A stretch of DNA of 38,430 nucleotides. It comes from Thermosynechococcus sp. M46_R2017_013 (lineage in GTDB: Bacteria; Cyanobacteriota; Cyanobacteriia; Thermosynechococcales; Thermosynechococcaceae). The stretch lies in the NCBI GenBank assembly GCA_015296025.1, contig DVDZ01000005.1, positions 1 through 38,430 on the forward strand, written 5' to 3'. The position numbers were made by a program, and so were the translations under genes. Positions 17,010 through 26,509 of the stretch are shown here, piece after piece (the stretch's first letter is position 1; every line of letters begins with the position of its first letter). The notes below the pieces were generated by a model. That model was not told where the DNA came from, ran no database searches, and was given only the letters and a program-made list of their open reading frames with translations.

Positions 17010-18828
17010 GGTGGCTAAATAGCCGCGAGGGGTAATCAGCCAATTGTGGAAGCGACGGGTGCTGGCATTCCCAATGAGAACCAAGCTAAACATATCCACC
17101 GTTTCCGGTTGCAAAGCGCCAAGGGTTGTCAGGGTAATCTGCTCCTCAGGGCGGTAAGCGGCACGAACGATCGCTACCGGTGTCTGTGACGAGCGATATT
17201 CTAAAAAAATGGCTTTGGCAGCCACTAATTGATGCCGGCGCTCGCGCGAACGTGGATTGTAGAGGGCAGTTACAAAATCCGCTGCCGCTGCTGCCCGTAG
17301 GCGTTGCTCAATGACGGGCCAGGGGGTCAGGCGATCGCTGAGGCTAATAGTGCAAAAATCGTGCATTAGGGGCGCTCCCAAGCGAGCCGCAGCAGCATTG
17401 ACGGCACTCACTCCCGGAAACACCTCCACTGGAAGGTTGCTGACCCCTGCTTCTGCCAATAGCTCTAGAACTAGTCCCGCCATGCCGTAGATGCCACAAT
17501 CTCCGGAAGACACCACTGCCACATTCAAGCCCCACTGAGCCAGATCAATTGCTGCTTGGGCGCGTTGTCGTTCTTGGGTAATTCCATAGGCGGCCACCAT
17601 CTGTCCGCTCCGCCGCAGGGGAGCGAGTAATTCAAGGTAAAGCTCGTAGCCCACAAGAATATCAGCGGCCAAAAGGGCAGAGCGTGCTGCGAGGGTCAGT
17701 TGATCCAATGCTCCTGGACCAATACCAATGAGGCTGAGGGAACCTTGACGGGGAATGAATTCTCGCTCTGCTTGGGCAATGGCGATTGTCACCGCCCCCG
17801 GCTCACCCTCTTGACGGTAGATCTGCTTAGGCACAATTAAACAGCCCCGATCACTGGCTAGCACTGCCGCTGCTTCAGCCACACTGGGCGTTCCCATTTC
17901 TGCCGCCACAATTGCTGAGGGAGTTGGTACGGCAACAGGCGCCAATTCTTGGGCGGGAAACCAGCGGCTTGGCCAATCATGCGCCTGAGCCACTTGATAT
18001 AACCCCTCCTCATCTGCTTTGCGATCAATACTGGCAAGGCCAGCGATCGCCAGTGGGCTTAGCCCCGCTTTGGCAAGAGTCCAATCAACCGCTTGCTGAA
18101 TCAAACTTGAGGATGTTCCCCGTTCACAGCCAATGCCTAGCCACAGTACCCGTGGATGCCAAGCCACACCTGATCCTAGAGCAGGGGGTAACGCTTTTTC
18201 AGTAATCCAAACGGCATTTTCTAGGGGTGGAGTGCTGACAAACTCAACGGCTTGATCTGAATTGAGCGCCGTGCGCCACAGAGAACTGCCACAGGTTTGA
18301 TACACGCGCAGCGGCTTTCCCTGGGCCTGTTGGCAGGCGACCCCATTCCAGTCTCCCGCTCCCCGTTGCCAACCCAAGGCCGTCCCCCAGCAATCCACGG
18401 CAAAGTAGCCTGAGCATGGCTGGCTCCCGTCAGAATGGGGGTTGCCCCAATAGCTGCACTGAGGACTTGACACAGGCGATCGCCCCCCGCCCCATGCCCG
18501 CCGAGCAAACTCACCATCCACCGGCCATCCTCAGACAGAACGCAAACCGCCGGGTCTTCCCTTTTATGGGTCAAAAGGGGTGAGATCAAGCGAACGACAG
18601 CACCACAGGCCAAGGCAAAGATCCAAGCCCGATAGTGCACCAGTATTCCTGCAGATGTACTGCAAGGGGGCGATCGTAGGTTTGCACCCCAGGGTGTGTT
18701 GATTCTAAACGGCTGGGCACCCAGATGCTCAAAGCAATCCCGGTGGCAACAATCCGCTGGAGTTGCAACAGTCCTTGACTCGTGGGGGCGATCGCCCCAA
18801 TGGGTTGAAAATTATCTAGCAGTGGCAT
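16983..18828 (-). CDS. cobJ: CbiG-CobJ/CbiH fusion (precorrin-3B C17-methyltransferase), frameshifted in the CbiG part
   Basis: Cobalamin corrin-ring enzyme. The C-terminal 245 residues are an intact tetrapyrrole methylase: GSLSLIGIGPGALDQLT, DILVGYELYLELL, VVSSGDCGIYGMAGLV, VEVFPGVSAVNAAAARLGAP, FVTALYNPRSRERRHQL. Ahead of it is a CbiG-like module spread over three frames. MPLLDNFQPIG starts the first at 18828; HYRAWIFALACGAVVRLI and VSLLGGHGAGGDRL are in the second; GYFAVDCWGTALGWQRGAGDW is in the third. Joins are near 18640 and 18400, each fixed by one missing base, and repair gives about 615 residues. It starts three bases after the TM2 gene stop. The track's 512-residue ORF includes about 20 out-of-frame residues. 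Confidence 0.85.
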
Positions 18829-18831
18829 GAA

Positions 18832-19311
18832 TTAAACATCAAATTGATAGCGCACTGCCCCTGTTTCTGGATCGTTAAACACATAGGCGTAGCCGAGCCG
18901 CTGAGCTTCAAACAGTAACTCTTCAACTTGTTTGGCATCAAAACCAGTATAAAGGGCGGCTTGTGCCGCAGAGAGGACTCCCCCCTGCTCTTTGGCCACT
19001 TGGAGTAAGCGGTGTAGGGCAGTGGTTTGAGCCTGCTCTTCCAGTGCTAAATACTGCCCTTTCAAGTATGTATTGCGCTGATCTACCATCCCCGGAATCA
19101 AAAAGAGATCAATAAGTTGACCCACACCACAAAAGCCAAACGTAGTTAGATAGAAAAAACCTACCATGGGCTGACCGACGTAAAAGCGCTGCACGCCACA
19201 AAAACCCATGAAGCAGAAAGCCCAGAGCAGGTAGGCAACCCCCACGTTCAAAAAATTTGGCTGTGGCTGCCCTCGCAGGTAATCGGTTCCGCGGTGGAGT
19301 AAGTGTCCCAT
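18832..19311 (-). CDS. TM2-domain protein
   Basis: 159 residues. Residues 25-75 form a TM2 domain: two transmembrane helices (VAYLLWAFCFMGFCGVQRFYVG and GFFYLTTFGFCGVGQLIDLFL) around the polar turn with the conserved G-x-x-R-FY-G-Q pattern. The second half is soluble, with helices (ALHRLLQVAKEQGGVLSAAQA, KQVEELLFEAQRLGYAYV) resembling a small winged-helix or effector region. Biochemical function is unknown for the family. It is three bases upstream of the cbiG-cobJ start on the same strand. Confidence 0.8.
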   Translation of the reverse strand: MGHLLHRGTDYLRGQPQPNFLNVGVAYLLWAFCFMGFCGVQRFYVGQPMVGFFYLTTFGFCGVGQLIDLFLIPGMVDQRNTYLKGQYLALEEQAQTTALHRLLQVAKEQGGVLSAAQAALYTGFDAKQVEELLFEAQRLGYAYVFNDPETGAVRYQFDV

Positions 19312-19367
19312 GACTCTAGGAGGATGTTGGTATTTCTCATCCTAACCCAAGTTTTTTGAAGTGTTGA

Positions 19368-19385
19368 GGGGGGCGATCGCCCCCC
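19368..19385. repeat. Perfect 18-bp palindrome built on HIP1
   Basis: GGGGGGCGATCGCCCCCC is a self-complementary extension of the HIP1 core, placed 12 bases beyond the folE stop. It could fold into a stable hairpin but lacks a following T-run on either strand, so a terminator role is uncertain. Confidence 0.7.
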
Positions 19386-19396
19386 AAAAGAGGCCT

Positions 19397-20086
19397 CTAA
19401 AAATTCGGCTGATGGCGAATCAAGTTCAGAAACTCCTCACGGGTCTTTTGATCCTCACGGAAGACCCCCAGCATCGAACTGGTCACCGTCCAAGAGCCGG
19501 GTTTTTGGACACCGCGCATCACCATGCACATGTGGCTGGCTTCCATGACCACCGCTACACCCTGCGGAGCGAGAACCGTTTCAATGGCCTCGGCCACTTG
19601 ACGGGTCAGGCGCTCCTGCACTTGCAGCCGCCGCGCATACATTTCCACAATCCGTGCCAATTTGCTGAGACCAATCACCCGCTGGTTGGGGATATAGGCC
19701 ACATGGGCTTTGCCAATAAAAGGCAACATGTGATGCTCACAGAGGCTAAAGAAGTTAATGTCGCGCACCAAGACCATTTCATCGTGGCCTTCATCAAAAA
19801 TCGCACCGTTGACAAGGGTTTCAAGGGACTGACTGTAGCCACTGGTGAGAAATTGCATGGCCTCAGCGACCCGCTTGGGGGTTTTTAGTAACCCCTCGCG
19901 ATCTGGATCCTCACCCACATTCAGCAAAATTGTGCGCACTGCGGCCATCATTTCTTCCTTAGCAATATCTGGAGGGGGTGGGTGAAGAATCGCTTCTTTG
20001 CCTTGGTGAGTGTTGCGATCCGGCAGGATCGCCGGAGTGGTCGCTTTACCGTTGATGATCGAATCGGGCATGTTGAACGTTGTCAT
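19397..20086 (-). CDS. folE: GTP cyclohydrolase I
   Basis: Converts GTP to 7,8-dihydroneopterin triphosphate, the entry to folate and pterin synthesis. 229 residues. Zinc ligands are in [20 protein letters not shown] (C116 and the following His) and in [10 protein letters not shown]. The substrate-site region is [13 protein letters not shown]. The final [18 protein letters not shown] is canonical. It lies 32 bases downstream of the SDR gene and is the last gene of the ado-aar-accA-SDR-folE run. I recall that this order also occurs in Synechococcus elongatus, so the linkage is old although the functional reason is unclear. Confidence 0.97.
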   Translation of the reverse strand: MTTFNMPDSIINGKATTPAILPDRNTHQGKEAILHPPPPDIAKEEMMAAVRTILLNVGEDPDREGLLKTPKRVAEAMQFLTSGYSQSLETLVNGAIFDEGHDEMVLVRDINFFSLCEHHMLPFIGKAHVAYIPNQRVIGLSKLARIVEMYARRLQVQERLTRQVAEAIETVLAPQGVAVVMEASHMCMVMRGVQKPGSWTVTSSMLGVFREDQKTREEFLNLIRHQPNF

Positions 20087-20118
20087 AGAAAGAGTGACAA
20101 GTGAAGGACAAAAGGAGC

Positions 20119-20826
20119 CTAGAGGGTTCCGCCAAGGGGCATGACCACTAGCTCTTCAACAAAAGCCGTTTGCGGCAATTGAGTCGTGTACAAAATCGTG
20201 TCAGCAACGTGTTCGGGAGTTAGCATCCCCGTGCGGTCAAAGTCTCCAGCGACACCTTCCCAAATGGGGGTGTCAACGGCGCCGGGACAGATGGCAATCA
20301 CGCGGATACCGTGAGCGCGTTCTTCAGCCGCCATTGTTTTAGTCAAAGCCATGAGGGCAAACTTCGAGGCACAGTAGGCGCCCCAGTCGGGAAAAACTTG
20401 GCGTCCAGCAATTGAAACAACATTTACTATCGTACCGCACTGGCGAGACCGCAGTTGCGGCAGTACCGCTTGGGAGCAAATGAGGGCACTGGTGAGGTTG
20501 ACATTGAGCATCTGCTGCCAGTCCGCCAAGGGTTGATCAATCAGGGGAACGGTTCTGGCCATGCCCGCATTATTCACAAGCACATGGACATCCCCAACGC
20601 TAGCGAGAATCTCATCAAGGCGCGATCGCAGGGGTTCAGGATCGCTAAAGTCCACGCTAAAGGTATGGGCTGTAACGCCACAGGCGACCACTTGGGCATG
20701 AACAGCAGCCAGTTTGGCGGGCGATCGCCCCAACAGTACGACATTAAACCCCGCTTGGGCAAATGCAATGGCTGTGGCTGCCCCAATGCCACTGCTGGCG
20801 CCGGTGATTAAAACTTGTTGGGTCAT
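20119..20826 (-). CDS. Short-chain dehydrogenase/reductase
   Basis: NAD(P)-dependent SDR of 235 residues. The cofactor glycine motif [14 protein letters not shown] is at the N-terminus, and [10 protein letters not shown] is the N-N-A-G motif. Catalytic Tyr and Lys are in [14 protein letters not shown], with the serine upstream in [20 protein letters not shown] follows. The substrate is unknown; membership in the alkane operon suggests an aldehyde or lipid-related substrate, but that is inference. Its ATG overlaps the accA stop (ATGA), implying translational coupling. Confidence 0.92.
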   Translation of the reverse strand: MTQQVLITGASSGIGAATAIAFAQAGFNVVLLGRSPAKLAAVHAQVVACGVTAHTFSVDFSDPEPLRSRLDEILASVGDVHVLVNNAGMARTVPLIDQPLADWQQMLNVNLTSALICSQAVLPQLRSRQCGTIVNVVSIAGRQVFPDWGAYCASKFALMALTKTMAAEERAHGIRVIAICPGAVDTPIWEGVAGDFDRTGMLTPEHVADTILYTTQLPQTAFVEELVVMPLGGTL

Positions 20827-21798
20827 ACCGCTTCGCTAAATACCCCCATGCGTCGGAACTTTTGGTAACGCAACTCCCGCCGTTCACTACTGCTGAGGGC
20901 TTGCACTTCAGCTAAATTCCGCAATAGAGCAGCTTTGAGGTTTTCCGCTGCCTCTACAGGGTTGCTATGGGCCGCCCCCACCGGTTCGGGCACAATTTCA
21001 TCAATAATTCCCAGCTTCAGAAGGTCGCGAGCCGTAATTTTCAGAGCTTCCGCCGCTTGGGGCGCTTTTTGAGCATCGCGCCAGAGAATGGCAGCACAGG
21101 CTTCTGGGGGCGCCACACTATAGACGGCATGTTCAAACATCAGCAGGCGATCGCCCACCCCAATGGCCAAGGCTCCCCCTGACCCCCCCTTCACCAATCA
21201 CGGTGCAAATAATGGGCACCTCAAAGCGAAACATCTCCCGCAGATTGTAGGCAATGGCTTCCCCTTGGCCAAACTTTTCTGCATCCACCCCCGCCCAAGC
21301 CGCTGGCGTGTCAATAAAAGTAAGGATGGGCATTTGAAAGCGATTCGCGTGCTCCATCAGACGCAGGGCTTTGCGATATCCCCCCGGGGATGCCATGCCA
21401 AAATTGCGCGCCACATTGTCCTTGGTGTCTCGCCCCTTTTGCTGACCTAACATCACCACCGGCCGACCATTGAGCCGACCAATCCCACCGACAATAGCAG
21501 GGTCATCACTGCCCCGGCGATCGCCATGGAGTTCAATCCACTCTTCACTAATGGCTTGAATGTAATCCAACGTGCTGGGACGGCGCGGATGGCGAGCCAC
21601 CTGTAGCGTTTGCCCAGGGGTCAACTTACTAAAAATTTCATAGCGCAGTTGCTTGGCGCGCTCCTCCAGTTCACGGATTTGCTCCGAGACATCAACGCCA
21701 AACTCTGAGGACTTATCCCGCACCTGCTGAATTTGGGCTTCTAGCTCCACGAGGGGCTTTTCAAATTCCAACAGAAGCGTGCGACGTTCGTTTGCCAT
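20823..21798 (-). CDS. accA: Acetyl-CoA carboxylase carboxyltransferase alpha subunit, frameshifted in a G-run
   Basis: Partner of AccD in transferring carboxyl from biotin (AccB) to acetyl-CoA. The first ORF ([20 protein letters not shown] to [14 protein letters not shown]) and the second ([20 protein letters not shown] to MGVFSEAV) are halves of one protein of about 324 residues. The break falls in seven Gs (C-run 21183-21189 on the plus strand); six would restore [11 protein letters not shown], a conserved carboxyltransferase motif. Because accA is essential and no second copy is visible here, a sequence or assembly error is the simplest explanation. It is 17 bases after aar and its stop overlaps the SDR start. 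Confidence 0.93.
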
Positions 21799-21815
21799 AG
21801 GCGATTGGGTTCCTT

Positions 21816-22850
21816 TTAGTTTGACTGAGGGTTCAACAGCAGCGGCTTAAATCCGTGTTTACGGGAGACTTCGCCGATTTGCTCCATCTTTTCGACGGTA
21901 ATTTGATTACGTCCCCAAGAGAAATTGGTGTACCAGCCCTCAAAGTCTAGAAGCATGGCCTCCGCAAAACAGGCAAACATCTGCCGCGAGGGCACGTCCA
22001 TATTCACAATTTCCATAATTTTCCAGTCAATATCGAGGGCGTGTTCGACAATGCCACCATTAAGGACATGAATCTCCGGGTGCTGAATTTTGCTGCCCAT
22101 ATTTTTGGGGTAGCCACCATCAATCATCAGCGAGGGGCGCTTTAACTGCTCAATGCTCAGCTCAATCCCCCTGGGCATACTGGCCACCCAAACCACAATA
22201 TCCGCAAGTGGCAGTGCCTCCATCAGGTCGAGGATTTTGCCCCGTCCCAACTCGGCTTGGAGATGCAGTAGGCGATCGCGATTGCGTGCCACCAGTAACA
22301 GATCTTGGACATCCAAGCGACGATTTAACCAACGGCAGACAGCACTGCCAATATCTCCTGTCGCTCCACAGACAGCCACAGTTGCCTGACGCAAATCAAT
22401 CCCCACTTGCGGAGCCGCCTGCTCAATTTGTTGGCAGATGATATAGGCCGTGTGGGTATTCCCTGTCGTAAAGCGACGAAAGTCTAGCTCAATGTTGCGC
22501 ACGTGGGATATTTTCTCCAGATCAAAGTTTTCAAAGATGATCGAGGAGAAGCCCCCCAACGCCGTAATGTCAATATCGTGTTTTTGGGCATGAGCCATGG
22601 CGTTAATAATTTTGCGCGTTGCCGCTTTTACCCGCTGGTTGGCCAGCATTTCCGGCAAGAAGCAGGACTCAACGTATTTGCCATAGATAGTTTTGCCCGT
22701 TATACTCGTCACCGTGATCTCATCGACGATCTGAGGCGGTGCCATACACCAAAATTCCAAGCCCTGGTCGGCATATTCGGGATAGCCTAATTGATGGGCA
22801 ACAGCTTGGGCGTGCTCCAGATTCGTCAGATGACCAATTAATCCAAACAT
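21816..22850 (-). CDS. aar: Long-chain acyl-[acyl carrier protein] reductase
   Basis: Reduces fatty acyl-ACP to fatty aldehyde with NADPH, the first step of cyanobacterial alkane synthesis. 344 residues, close to the 341 of the Synechococcus elongatus enzyme. The Rossmann motif [16 protein letters not shown] starts near residue 160. The acyl-accepting cysteine is C294 in [14 protein letters not shown], the same number I recall for the S. elongatus active-site cysteine. The early [15 protein letters not shown] and [13 protein letters not shown] are family hallmarks. It sits 44 bases downstream of ado, whose product consumes the aldehyde, and 17 bases upstream of accA. Confidence 0.97.
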   Translation of the reverse strand: MFGLIGHLTNLEHAQAVAHQLGYPEYADQGLEFWCMAPPQIVDEITVTSITGKTIYGKYVESCFLPEMLANQRVKAATRKIINAMAHAQKHDIDITALGGFSSIIFENFDLEKISHVRNIELDFRRFTTGNTHTAYIICQQIEQAAPQVGIDLRQATVAVCGATGDIGSAVCRWLNRRLDVQDLLLVARNRDRLLHLQAELGRGKILDLMEALPLADIVVWVASMPRGIELSIEQLKRPSLMIDGGYPKNMGSKIQHPEIHVLNGGIVEHALDIDWKIMEIVNMDVPSRQMFACFAEAMLLDFEGWYTNFSWGRNQITVEKMEQIGEVSRKHGFKPLLLNPQSN

Positions 22851-22894
22851 ACAAGCGTGCGGTGACTAGAACGTAACGATAGATGAAGCCACCA

Positions 22895-23590
22895 TTATGC
22901 CGCAGTTAGGCCATAAACCGACATCTTCATAATTTCGCGGGTGGTAAAGCCAATATTTTCTAGGGCACCGCTGTACTGAATCATGAAGTCTTCTACAAGA
23001 GCCTCTTTTTCCATGCCGAGCACTTTGGCATCCGCTTCCACTTGGTTGAGCATCTTCCAGACCAAGGGCAGGTTGGCGCGATTGGCTTCTTCAATTTCTG
23101 CTTTGACCGTCTCGAAGTTTTCTTTTAGCCAGATTTCGCCAAAGTTGAGGTGGCTGTATTCGTCCTTAACCACCCCCTCAGTAATTTTGCGGGCAAAGGG
23201 ATCCGCCATTGGAATGTAAATGTTGTAGGCAGCGATCGCGAAGCACTCAATAATCAGAGCTTGAATGAGAAGGCAAGTTGCAATTTTCCCCTCTGCGATT
23301 GCGGCTTGAAAGTTTCCATGCAGTTGGGCAAAGAATTCTTGGGCAAAGGTCATATCTGGCGTCACGCTGAGGTTGCGACCACAGGCTTCAAACCCCTTTC
23401 TATGGCGGGCTTCCATTTTGGCAAGACGGGTGAGTTCTTCTTGGTGTTGTGGCAGCAGCTTGGCTAGGTCAATGTAATTGTCGTGAGCTTGCTGTTCACC
23501 TTCAATGACAATGGCGTTGATGCGGCTATAGGCCTCCTTGTAGCGATCGCTGTGGTAGTCCAACTCAGGTGTAGCGGTAGCCGTTGTCAT
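22895..23590 (-). CDS. ado: Aldehyde-deformylating oxygenase (alkane synthesis)
   Basis: Di-iron ferritin-like enzyme turning Cn fatty aldehydes into C(n-1) alkanes plus formate. 231 residues. All ligands are visible: E32 (EGEQQAH), E60 and H63 (MEARH), E115 (IIECFA), E144 and H147 (DEYSH), together with the conserved C70 in FEACGRNL. First gene of the leftward operon ado-aar-accA-SDR-folE. AGGAG lies about eight bases before the ATG. A possible -10 is at 23649-23654. Confidence 0.98.
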   Translation of the reverse strand: MTTATATPELDYHSDRYKEAYSRINAIVIEGEQQAHDNYIDLAKLLPQHQEELTRLAKMEARHRKGFEACGRNLSVTPDMTFAQEFFAQLHGNFQAAIAEGKIATCLLIQALIIECFAIAAYNIYIPMADPFARKITEGVVKDEYSHLNFGEIWLKENFETVKAEIEEANRANLPLVWKMLNQVEADAKVLGMEKEALVEDFMIQYSGALENIGFTTREIMKMSVYGLTAA

Positions 23591-23648
23591 TGTGAACTCT
23601 CCTGGACACAGATTTATTAGAAATTATTGAGGCACTAGGGCTTTCGCT

Positions 23649-23654
23649 ATCATA
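23649..23654 (-). promoter_or_regulatory. Possible -10 element of the ado operon
   Basis: TATGAT on the minus strand lies 58 bases ahead of the ado ATG. The hexamer 17 bases further upstream (TCGTCA) is a poor -35, so this is tentative. Confidence 0.3.
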
Positions 23655-23738
23655 CCGCAGCAGCGATCCCTTGACGAGGGGCAGCGTGCCAGAGATTTTT
23701 GAGTTCCTGAATAGGTGAATCTCTATGCACCGATAGCG

Positions 23739-24185
23739 CTAAAAACTCCTCCTATTGCCTGAGGGTGGTATTTCTGGCAATGGTTGAGCAGAAGGCGCTA
23801 CCGCCCGGATAGGGCCATTGTAATCAATGCGAATCATCGGATTGCTTGGGTCGGGGTTGACCGTGACAATACTTTCAATGGTTGGCGGTGCCGCAGGTGG
23901 CCCCCCTAGAAAGCGAAAGGTAAACGTACCATCGCCATTGTCCACGTAGGGGGATTGACTAGCAGGCCCAAACATCGCTGCTTCAGCGCGGTAGCGACTC
24001 AGCCCGCCATTGGCTCGCTCTGCTGCCTGCCGCGCCCAATTCCGTGCCCGCTGTAGGACGGGATTATCTACCCCAAAAGGATTAAAGTTTTCCCGTGGCG
24101 GTGGCTCTGTCTGTGCCAGCACCGCAGGGACACCTGTTAATGCACAACACAGAATCAAGCTTGATGGAATACGGCTAAAGGACAT
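23739..24185 (-). CDS. Small secreted protein of unknown function
   Basis: 148 residues. The N-terminus is a signal peptide (SSLILCCALTGVPAVLAQ, cleavage likely after A-x-A near residue 25). The mature part is proline-rich and contains VLQRARNWARQAAERANGG, a likely amphipathic helix, then YVDNGDGTFTFRFLGGPPAAPPTIES and IVTVNPDPSN. I do not recognise a domain, though the Y-V-D-N-G-D-G-T-F stretch looks like a beta-hairpin. It lies upstream of ado on the same strand but probably has a separate transcript. Expected in the periplasm or outer layers. Confidence 0.7.
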   Translation of the reverse strand: MSFSRIPSSLILCCALTGVPAVLAQTEPPPRENFNPFGVDNPVLQRARNWARQAAERANGGLSRYRAEAAMFGPASQSPYVDNGDGTFTFRFLGGPPAAPPTIESIVTVNPDPSNPMIRIDYNGPIRAVAPSAQPLPEIPPSGNRRSF

Positions 24186-24324
24186 GAAGACCCACCCTTG
24201 ACTTTGTCTAGCAAAATTTACTTAATGGTTAATGACGACGATCCATTACCTTGGTTTCAAAGATTCTCCTAGAGTAATACTGATTGTTTTCCTTTGGGGA
24301 GAGTCCTACAACAGGATGAGGAAG

Positions 24325-24378
24325 TCCGTAATAGACGGATGCCCCGCCCCTATTGATACAATGGATAAAGTGATAGGG
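24325..24378. other. Two inverted repeats in the divergent region before grpE
   Basis: TCCGT-AATAG-ACGGA (24325-24339) and CCCTAT-N19-ATAGGG (24348-24378) lie in the 266-base space between the secreted-protein gene and grpE. They may be operator-like or chance. No CIRCE element is present. Confidence 0.25.
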
Positions 24379-24451
24379 TAAAACAATCGCATGAATTACA
24401 CCCACTGCGGTGTGCAATTCAAAGTCTAGAGGGCATAATCTGAGTTAACCT

Positions 24452-25138
24452 ATGAGTGATGAAACCATAACCAACCCTACTGCTGAAACCGAAAAAGGCG
24501 AAGTTACTCCTGATGTTGTTGAAAATCATGCAGAAGCCGCCACGAACGAAGAGGGTCAAACGTCTGAAGCGGCCTCTGCGGATACTCCTGCGGAAGCAGC
24601 GGACTTGCTAGAGAAAATTGCTGCCCTTGAAGCTGCCAAGGCTAGTCTTTCCCAAGTGGTGGAGGAGCGCAATAGTCAATATATGCGCCTTGCCGCCGAC
24701 TTTGAAAACTTCCGCAAACGCACCCAGCGGGAAAAAGAGGAGCTAGAGCTACAGATCAAATGCAGTGTCATTGCTGATTTATTGCCTGTGGTGGACAGCT
24801 TTGAGCTAGCCCGCACCCACATTCAAACCGAAACAGAGGCGGAAGAAAAAATTCACCGCAGCTATCAGGGGGTTTACAAGCAACTGGTGGAGTGCCTCAA
24901 GCGCATTGGTGTTTCGGCGATGCAGGCCAAAGGCAAGCCCTTTGATCCCAATCTCCATGAGGCGGTGCTGCGGGAAGCAACAAGTGAACACCCTGAAGGG
25001 ACAGTCATTGAAGAACTGAAGCGGGGGTATATGCTCGGCGATCGCGTGTTGCGGCATGCCATGGTCAAAGTGGCCGCTCCTCCTGAAGAGGGGAGTGCTA
25101 GTGACACAAATCCCACCAATGATGTAACGGACGTATAG
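24452..25138 (+). CDS. grpE: Nucleotide exchange factor GrpE
   Basis: Co-chaperone that drives ADP release from DnaK. 228 residues. The acidic low-complexity N-terminus (about 1-50) is followed by a long coiled coil (KIAALEAAKASLSQVVEERN), then RLAADFENFRKRTQREKEEL. The beta domain has GKPFDPNLHEAVLREATSEHPEG and the terminal GYMLGDRVLRHAMVKVA. In many cyanobacteria dnaK and dnaJ follow, but here the next gene is miaB. I see no clear Shine-Dalgarno. A CATAAT at 24434-24439 is too close to the start to be convincing as a -10. Confidence 0.97.
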   Translation: MSDETITNPTAETEKGEVTPDVVENHAEAATNEEGQTSEAASADTPAEAADLLEKIAALEAAKASLSQVVEERNSQYMRLAADFENFRKRTQREKEELELQIKCSVIADLLPVVDSFELARTHIQTETEAEEKIHRSYQGVYKQLVECLKRIGVSAMQAKGKPFDPNLHEAVLREATSEHPEGTVIEELKRGYMLGDRVLRHAMVKVAAPPEEGSASDTNPTNDVTDV

Positions 25139-25153
25139 GGGCACTTTGAGGGA

Positions 25154-26509
25154 ATGCCACGCCGCTACTACATCACCACCTTTGGCTGCCAAATGAACAA
25201 AGCAGACTCCGAGCGGATGGCCGGGGTCTTGGAAGCCATGGGTTTAGAACCGGTCGCTCAACCAGATGACGCCGATGTTTTGCTCTACAACACCTGCACG
25301 ATTCGCGACAACGCGGAGCAGAAACTCTATTCTTACCTAGGGCGGCAGGCCAAGCGCAAGCATCAAGACCCCACCCTAACGCTGATCGTTGCCGGTTGTG
25401 TGGCTCAACAGGAAGGAGAGCAACTGCTGCGGCGAGTTCCTGAGGTGGATCTGGTCATGGGGCCACAGTATGCCAATCGCCTTGGTGAACTGCTTGAGCA
25501 GGTGTGGAATGGCAGTCAAGTGGTGGCAACAGAGCCACTGCACATTGTTGAGGATATTACCAAACCCCGGCGCGATAGCACGGTCACTGCTTGGGTCAAT
25601 GTGATCTATGGCTGTAATGAACGCTGTACCTACTGTGTGGTGCCTGGAGTACGGGGGCAGGAGCAATCCCGTCGACCAGAGGCAATTCGCGCTGAAATTG
25701 AGGAACTGGCGGCTCAAGGTTATAAGGAAGTGACCCTCCTTGGGCAAAACATAGACGCCTATGGCCGCGATTTGCCGGGAATTACCCCAGAGGGACGGCG
25801 GCAGCACACGTTTACGGATTTGCTTTACTACATCCACGATGTGCCTGGGATTGAGCGAATTCGCTTTGCCACTAGCCATCCCCGCTACTTTACGGAGCGC
25901 TTGATCCGAGCCTGTGCTGAACTCCCCAAAGTGTGTAAACACTTCCACATTCCTTTTCAATCAGGGGATAATGAGATTCTCAAGGCAATGGCCAGGGGCT
26001 ATACCCGCGAGCGTTACCTGCAAATTATTGAAACCATTCGCCGTTATATGCCGGATGCTGCTATTAGTGCGGATGCCATTGTTGGTTTTCCTGGCGAAAC
26101 GGAAGAACAATTCCAACGCACACTGGATTTGGTGGCGGCGGTGGGTTTTGACCAACTGAATACAGCAGCCTATTCCCCGCGTCCGAATACACCAGCGGCC
26201 ACTTGGGAAAATCAGGTGCCAGAGGAGATTAAAGAAGATCGCCTCCAACGGCTGAATCATCTAGTGGCTACGATCGCTGGCGATCGCTCCCAACGCTATC
26301 TCGGACGGGAAGAGGTGATCCTTGTAGAGGGAGTAAATCCCAAGGATTCGCAACAAGTCTATGGCCGCACCGATGGCAACCGCCTCACGTATCTGCCCGG
26401 CGATATTGAAACCTTACGGGGACAACTGGTGCGTGTCCGTATTACCGAGGCACGAGCCTTTAGCTTGAGTGGCGTGCCCCTTGCGGAGCATTCATTGGTT
26501 GGCTCTTAG
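25154..26509 (+). CDS. miaB: tRNA-2-methylthio-N6-dimethylallyladenosine synthase
   Basis: Radical-SAM methylthiotransferase that modifies A37 of tRNAs reading UNN codons. 451 residues. The N-terminal domain ligates an auxiliary 4Fe-4S cluster through C12 ([12 protein letters not shown]), C48 ([11 protein letters not shown]) and C82 (VAGCVAQQ). The radical-SAM triad is C154, C158 and C161 in [19 protein letters not shown]-terminal TRAM domain spans about 375-440. It lies 15 bases after grpE, so they form a likely operon. The stop interlocks with that of convergent pfkA in the tetranucleotide TTAG. Confidence 0.97.
   Translation: MPRRYYITTFGCQMNKADSERMAGVLEAMGLEPVAQPDDADVLLYNTCTIRDNAEQKLYSYLGRQAKRKHQDPTLTLIVAGCVAQQEGEQLLRRVPEVDLVMGPQYANRLGELLEQVWNGSQVVATEPLHIVEDITKPRRDSTVTAWVNVIYGCNERCTYCVVPGVRGQEQSRRPEAIRAEIEELAAQGYKEVTLLGQNIDAYGRDLPGITPEGRRQHTFTDLLYYIHDVPGIERIRFATSHPRYFTERLIRACAELPKVCKHFHIPFQSGDNEILKAMARGYTRERYLQIIETIRRYMPDAAISADAIVGFPGETEEQFQRTLDLVAAVGFDQLNTAAYSPRPNTPAATWENQVPEEIKEDRLQRLNHLVATIAGDRSQRYLGREEVILVEGVNPKDSQQVYGRTDGNRLTYLPGDIETLRGQLVRVRITEARAFSLSGVPLAEHSLVGS

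Noticed and set aside
18829-19400. Cobalamin riboswitch ahead of cbiG-cobJ
   Set aside because: The fusion starts three bases after the TM2 gene, and no B12-box-like sequence was seen upstream.
24229-24417. 62-residue minus ORF in the divergent region before grpE
   Set aside because: No ribosome site or recognisable motif, and it covers the inverted repeats; treated as chance.
24186-24451. CIRCE heat-shock operator upstream of grpE
   Set aside because: No TTAGCACTC-N9-GAGTGCTAA or close variant is present.
25376-25960. 194-residue ORF on the minus strand
   Set aside because: Lies wholly opposite the conserved miaB coding sequence; no recognisable domain.
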